Below, piece by piece: positions 52,730 to 55,400 of a stretch of 55,400 nucleotides of DNA. Each line of letters starts with the position of its first letter. Positions within the stretch are counted from its first letter, which is position 1. The position numbers were made by a program, and so were the translations under genes. The stretch covers positions 1-55,400 of the forward strand of contig JAPPBA010000183.1 of NCBI GenBank assembly GCA_026705295.1. The letters are read 5' to 3'. Origin of the DNA: Candidatus Palauibacter australiensis. Lineage in GTDB: Bacteria; Gemmatimonadota; Gemmatimonadetes; Palauibacterales; Palauibacteraceae. The notes under the pieces were generated by a model that made no database searches, was not told the origin of the DNA, and saw only the letters and a list, made by a program, of their open reading frames with translations.

Positions 52730-52972
52730 CTAGTTTTCCGAATTGGCGGGGCGGGCCTGCGCGGTCTCCTGTGTGGCGGAGGTGGCCGATGGAGGCGCGG
52801 TGTCCCCCGTGATCTCGGCCCGCACGTCGCCCTCGACCTCCTTGATCGAGCCCTTGAACTCCCGGATCCCGCGGCCCAGGGAACTCCCGATCTCGGGAAG
52901 CCGCTTCGCGCCGAAGAGGAGCAGGATAGCGAGGAATACGAGCAACAACTCCCATGGGCTCAGACCGAACAT
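52730..52972 (-). CDS. tatA: Twin-arginine translocase subunit TatA
   Basis: This 80-residue TatA/TatE-type protein has one short N-terminal membrane helix (LSPWELLLVFLAILLLF), then the hinge GAKRLPEIGSSLGRGIREFKGS, which is the family signature, and a charged C-terminal tail (EVEGDVRAEITGDTA...). TatA multimers form the channel for folded proteins. No tatB or tatC is adjacent, so those lie elsewhere. The start is ATG 52972. The tail is low-complexity and Ala/Thr-rich. Confidence 0.95.
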   Translation of the reverse strand: MFGLSPWELLLVFLAILLLFGAKRLPEIGSSLGRGIREFKGSIKEVEGDVRAEITGDTAPPSATSATQETAQARPANSEN

Positions 52973-53012
52973 CTCAGACTCCTTGGTTGTGGCTCATCGC
53001 CGCGGCCCCCGG

Positions 53013-53294
53013 TCAGAGAAGCGACCGGGCGAACCAGGCGACGAGCACGACCCCGACGACGCTCAACACGTTCAAGCGCAGGACGATCGGCCCCAGCGTG
53101 AATGCGAGCACCTTGAGATCGAATGCAAGCGGCTGCAGTGAGGCCGCGACCGTTGTGATGAAGAACTGACGCGCCGCTGACGGGGGCAACGTAACCGTCG
53201 CGAGTTCGGTGAGCAGCCCCCCTATTACGAATCCTCCCGCGATGATGAGGACCAGGCGTATCGGGGAACGATGGCGTCTGCTTCCGAAGTTCAC
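53013..53294 (-). CDS. DUF4321 family membrane protein
   Basis: This 93-residue protein has a short basic N-terminus and two membrane helices (residues about 14-30 and 72-90, with LVLIIAGGFVIGGLLTELATV and LNVLSVVGVVLVAWFA). The segment LKVLAFTLGPIVLRLNVLSVVG is the DUF4321 motif. Its function is not known. It sits 3 nt after the prenyl synthase gene and 40 nt before tatA, on the same strand; in related genomes DUF4321 genes commonly occur near tatA or prenyl synthase genes. Confidence 0.85.
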   Translation of the reverse strand: MNFGSRRHRSPIRLVLIIAGGFVIGGLLTELATVTLPPSAARQFFITTVAASLQPLAFDLKVLAFTLGPIVLRLNVLSVVGVVLVAWFARSLL

Positions 53295-53297
53295 TCG

Positions 53298-54284
53298 CTA
53301 CCGTACTCTCTCGACGACGTAATCCACCGCGAGGCGCAACGCCTCGAGGCACGGACTCGCCGGTAAACGCCGGAGCTGGTCCCGTGCCCGGTCCACCCGC
53401 GACCGCGCCTCCTCGCGAGCCGTCTCCACACCTCCATGCGCTTCGACGAGATCCACGATCTCCTGCACGGCTTCGGGAGAGGGTTCCGGGTCCGCGAAGA
53501 GCCCTTCGACGGCGCGCCGCTCCCCCCACTCCATCTTGGGCAGAGCGGCGATCAGGGGCAACGTCACCTTGTGTTCCTGCAGGTCCTGCCCACGCGGCTT
53601 GCCCATCACGCGCGTCGATGATGAATAGTCGAGCAGATCGTCAACGATCTGGAACGCCATCCCCAGATGGTGGCCGTACGCGCGCAGGGCGTCCCGGTAT
53701 TGCGGCGCTCCCGACAGGGTCCCGAGCTCGCACGCCGCGGACATCAGAGACGCCGTCTTGTGTTCGCACAGCCTCTCGTAGTCCTCCCTCGTGAAGTCGA
53801 GGCCATCGTGGAGGACGAGTTGCCGCATTTCCCCGATCGTCATGCGGTTCGCCGTATCGGCGAGAAGGGCGACCTGTTCGAGCTTGCCGAGCGCGACGAC
53901 CTCGATGACCGCGCGCGAATAGAGGTAGTCTCCCGCGATGATCGCGACCTGGTGCGTCCAGCGGTGGTTGACGGTGGGCCGGCCTCTTCGCCTCGCGGAG
54001 TGATCGACCGCATCATCGTGTACGAGCGTCGCGACATGCAGCAGTTCCACGATGGCCCCCAGCTTCACGGCATCCGGGGAGGGGCGCCCTCCTACCCCGT
54101 CGGCGAGAAGGAGCAGGGTGGGCCGAAGGAGCTTCCCCGAGCGCGCGAACAGGTAGTCGCCCACCTCGTCGAGCGCCTCGAATCCCGATGGCGCCATCCC
54201 GCGGAGCTCGCGCTCGACGGCGAGGAGCCGGTCCGCGACGGGCAGGCGGACTTGTTCCAGATCGATGGCGGTGGTCGGGAGCAT
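53298..54284 (-). CDS. Polyprenyl diphosphate synthase (trans-type)
   Basis: This 328-residue trans-isoprenyl diphosphate synthase elongates allylic diphosphates and probably makes the side chain for MenA or for lipid carriers. Both aspartate motifs are present: DDAVD in ATLVHDDAVDHSARRRGRP and DDLLD in FQIVDDLLDYSSSTRVMGKPRGQDLQEHKVTLP. The residues before the first motif suggest a medium or long chain. ATG 54284 has AGGAGG close upstream; ATG 54311 and GTG 54320 are other candidates. It lies 64 nt downstream of the LptD-like gene. Confidence 0.9.
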   Translation of the reverse strand: MLPTTAIDLEQVRLPVADRLLAVERELRGMAPSGFEALDEVGDYLFARSGKLLRPTLLLLADGVGGRPSPDAVKLGAIVELLHVATLVHDDAVDHSARRRGRPTVNHRWTHQVAIIAGDYLYSRAVIEVVALGKLEQVALLADTANRMTIGEMRQLVLHDGLDFTREDYERLCEHKTASLMSAACELGTLSGAPQYRDALRAYGHHLGMAFQIVDDLLDYSSSTRVMGKPRGQDLQEHKVTLPLIAALPKMEWGERRAVEGLFADPEPSPEAVQEIVDLVEAHGGVETAREEARSRVDRARDQLRRLPASPCLEALRLAVDYVVERVR

Positions 54285-54348
54285 ACCCTCCTCGGCGCGC
54301 GAGCCGCGCATGAAGTGCACGGGAATGTCGGGAGCCCCGCGAAGAATG

Positions 54349-55400
54349 TCAAAAACGCCTGGAGCCCAGGCCGCCGGAACCGAAACCGCCCTGGCCGTCC
54401 TGCGACTGCTGGTCGTAGTCGAACTTGAGATCGGGCGCGTCCATGAGACTGACGCTCATCTGGAAGATGAAGTTCCCGTTCGGCGAGCGGGCGAACATGA
54501 AGGTCGCGATCCAACGGTGCAGGGCGCGGTCGAGCGTGATCAGGTGCTCGCCGAATTCCTTGTTAGTGAGGTTGTACGTCGTGCGCCAGGCGAGCCGCCA
54601 GTTCGGGCTCGGATTGAGCGAAAGGACCGCGTTGAGCGACTGCCGATCCTGCGAACTCTGATCCTCCCGGCCGCGCTGCAGCGAATAGGTCAACGCAAGC
54701 GTCCATGGTCCGCCGGTCCGCAGACCGGGGTCGCCCGGATCCGGATTCTCGTCGAAACTCTGCAGCCGGTATCGGGAATCGGCCGCATTCCGCAGGCGAC
54801 TCTGGGGATCGGCCCCGCCCCCTCCGCCACCGCCGCCCAGTCCGAGCAACCCTCCGAGACCGCTGGCCGAGCTGAACGTGAAGCTGCCGGTCAGGCTCGA
54901 CAGGATGGGGGCGAAGGCCCGGTCCTCCCCGGTACCCTCGAACAGGTCGAGCGACATGTTCAGGGACAGTCCCCTCAACAGGTCCGAGTTGATGCGGTGC
55001 GACCAGCGGTCCGTCGTCAGGGGCGACTCGTTCTCGCGGGACCAGTCGAAGGTGAGAGGACTCGAGTTGATCCCCAGGAGGACGACGTTCCGACGCGGCT
55101 GAGCACGGCGCGGCGCATCCGGGTCCTCCGGGTCCGGTCCGGTGCCGGGCTCCCCCTGCTGGCCGACGTCCGTCAGCCCGCGGACCGCTTCGGCCGGAGC
55201 CCCTTCGGCCCGGTCGATCTCCAACGCCTGGGCCTCCTCCGAAGCTCCGGCTGCCGCGAGCGAATCCGCCTCGAGCATGGGCGCCGCGGCCTCCTGGCCA
55301 GTCGAATCCGCTTCGAGCGAGCGACCCTCCAGCAGTGCCTCTGCTTCCGGATCGAGTTCGACCTCCTCGCGCAGCTTGGCTTCGAAGGTCTGGTTCAGGG
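54349..55400 (-). CDS. LptD-like LPS-assembly/organic solvent tolerance protein, 3' part
   Basis: This is the C-terminal 350 residues of a protein that continues beyond the right edge. After LNQTFEAKLREEVELDPEAE come an acidic Ala/Glu-rich stretch, then strands of an outer-membrane barrel: NVVLLGINSSPLTFDWSRE, SDLLRGLSLNMSLDLF, WTLALTYSLQRGRED and WRLAWRTTYNLTNKEFGEHLI, with a terminal SVSLMDAPDLKFDYD. These match the C-terminal barrel of LptD-like proteins (Bacteroidota/Gemmatimonadota-type 'putative LPS assembly protein LptD'), which place lipopolysaccharide in the outer leaflet. A poly-Gly insertion (LGLGGGGGGGGADP) lies in a loop. Its N-terminus cannot be judged here. Confidence 0.8.
   Translation of the reverse strand, partial: LNQTFEAKLREEVELDPEAEALLEGRSLEADSTGQEAAAPMLEADSLAAAGASEEAQALEIDRAEGAPAEAVRGLTDVGQQGEPGTGPDPEDPDAPRRAQPRRNVVLLGINSSPLTFDWSRENESPLTTDRWSHRINSDLLRGLSLNMSLDLFEGTGEDRAFAPILSSLTGSFTFSSASGLGGLLGLGGGGGGGGADPQSRLRNAADSRYRLQSFDENPDPGDPGLRTGGPWTLALTYSLQRGREDQSSQDRQSLNAVLSLNPSPNWRLAWRTTYNLTNKEFGEHLITLDRALHRWIATFMFARSPNGNFIFQMSVSLMDAPDLKFDYDQQSQDGQGGFGSGGLGSRRF

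Overview
The window is very G+C-rich, densely coded chromosomal DNA from a Gram-negative-type (diderm), menaquinone-using bacterium. The diderm call rests on genes for LPS assembly (LptD-like), apolipoprotein N-acyltransferase, a LolA-like protein, a TonB-dependent receptor and an outer-membrane barrel. Secreted 'choice-of-anchor B' beta-propellers, DUF885, DUF4321 and a housekeeping run (lptD-like, prenyl synthase, tatA, accBC, ftsK, rimO, hemL, lnt, men) together suggest Gemmatimonadota or a close relative. That placement is an inference from gene content, not a computed phylogeny. I see no rRNA, tRNA, CRISPR array, insertion sequence or phage gene.

Left part (1-7198). A leftward operon encodes an OsmC-family thiol peroxidase-like protein, a DUF2007-like small protein and a sodium/solute symporter. 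The OsmC gene is read through by an in-frame TGA exactly where the family has its first catalytic cysteine. A perfect 6-bp hairpin with a G-containing loop follows about 20 bases downstream, so this is best read as a selenocysteine protein. It is followed by a DUF885 lipoprotein, an orphan PilX-like pseudopilin and two divergent alpha/beta hydrolases.

Secreted propeller block (7247-16393). Five closely packed + strand genes encode exported proteins: two paralogous FG-GAP/choice-of-anchor B proteins, a YVTN propeller, a VCBS/FG-GAP lipoprotein with ten Asp-rich calcium-type motifs, and a glucose/sorbosone dehydrogenase-like lipoprotein that seems to start with CTG. A 22-bp perfect palindrome closes the block.

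Middle part (16458-26931). It holds an outer-membrane barrel, a PhzF-like enzyme, an EVE protein, a LemA-DUF2207 pair, a peroxiredoxin, a pterin carbinolamine dehydratase, an aspartoacylase-family enzyme, and a 1070-residue lipoprotein joining Ig/cadherin-like, Calx-beta-like, leucine-rich-repeat and metzincin-type protease regions. A DUF1499 gene on the other strand overlaps its 3' end.

Right part (27219-55400). From 50583 down to 27219 one long leftward run has genes that nearly all overlap or nearly touch: TPR protein, aroQ, Xaa-Pro peptidase, efp, accB, accC, a 55-codon ORF, ftsK, a LolA-like lipoprotein, rimO, hemL, lnt, TonB receptor, HDAC-like deacetylase, menF, menD, menB, menA, menE and a class V aminotransferase-fold protein. 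MenC and a clear MenH are missing from the men set. Divergently lies a PpiD/SurA-like foldase. Then come leftward tatA, a DUF4321 gene, a polyprenyl diphosphate synthase and the 3' part of an LptD-like gene that runs off the window.
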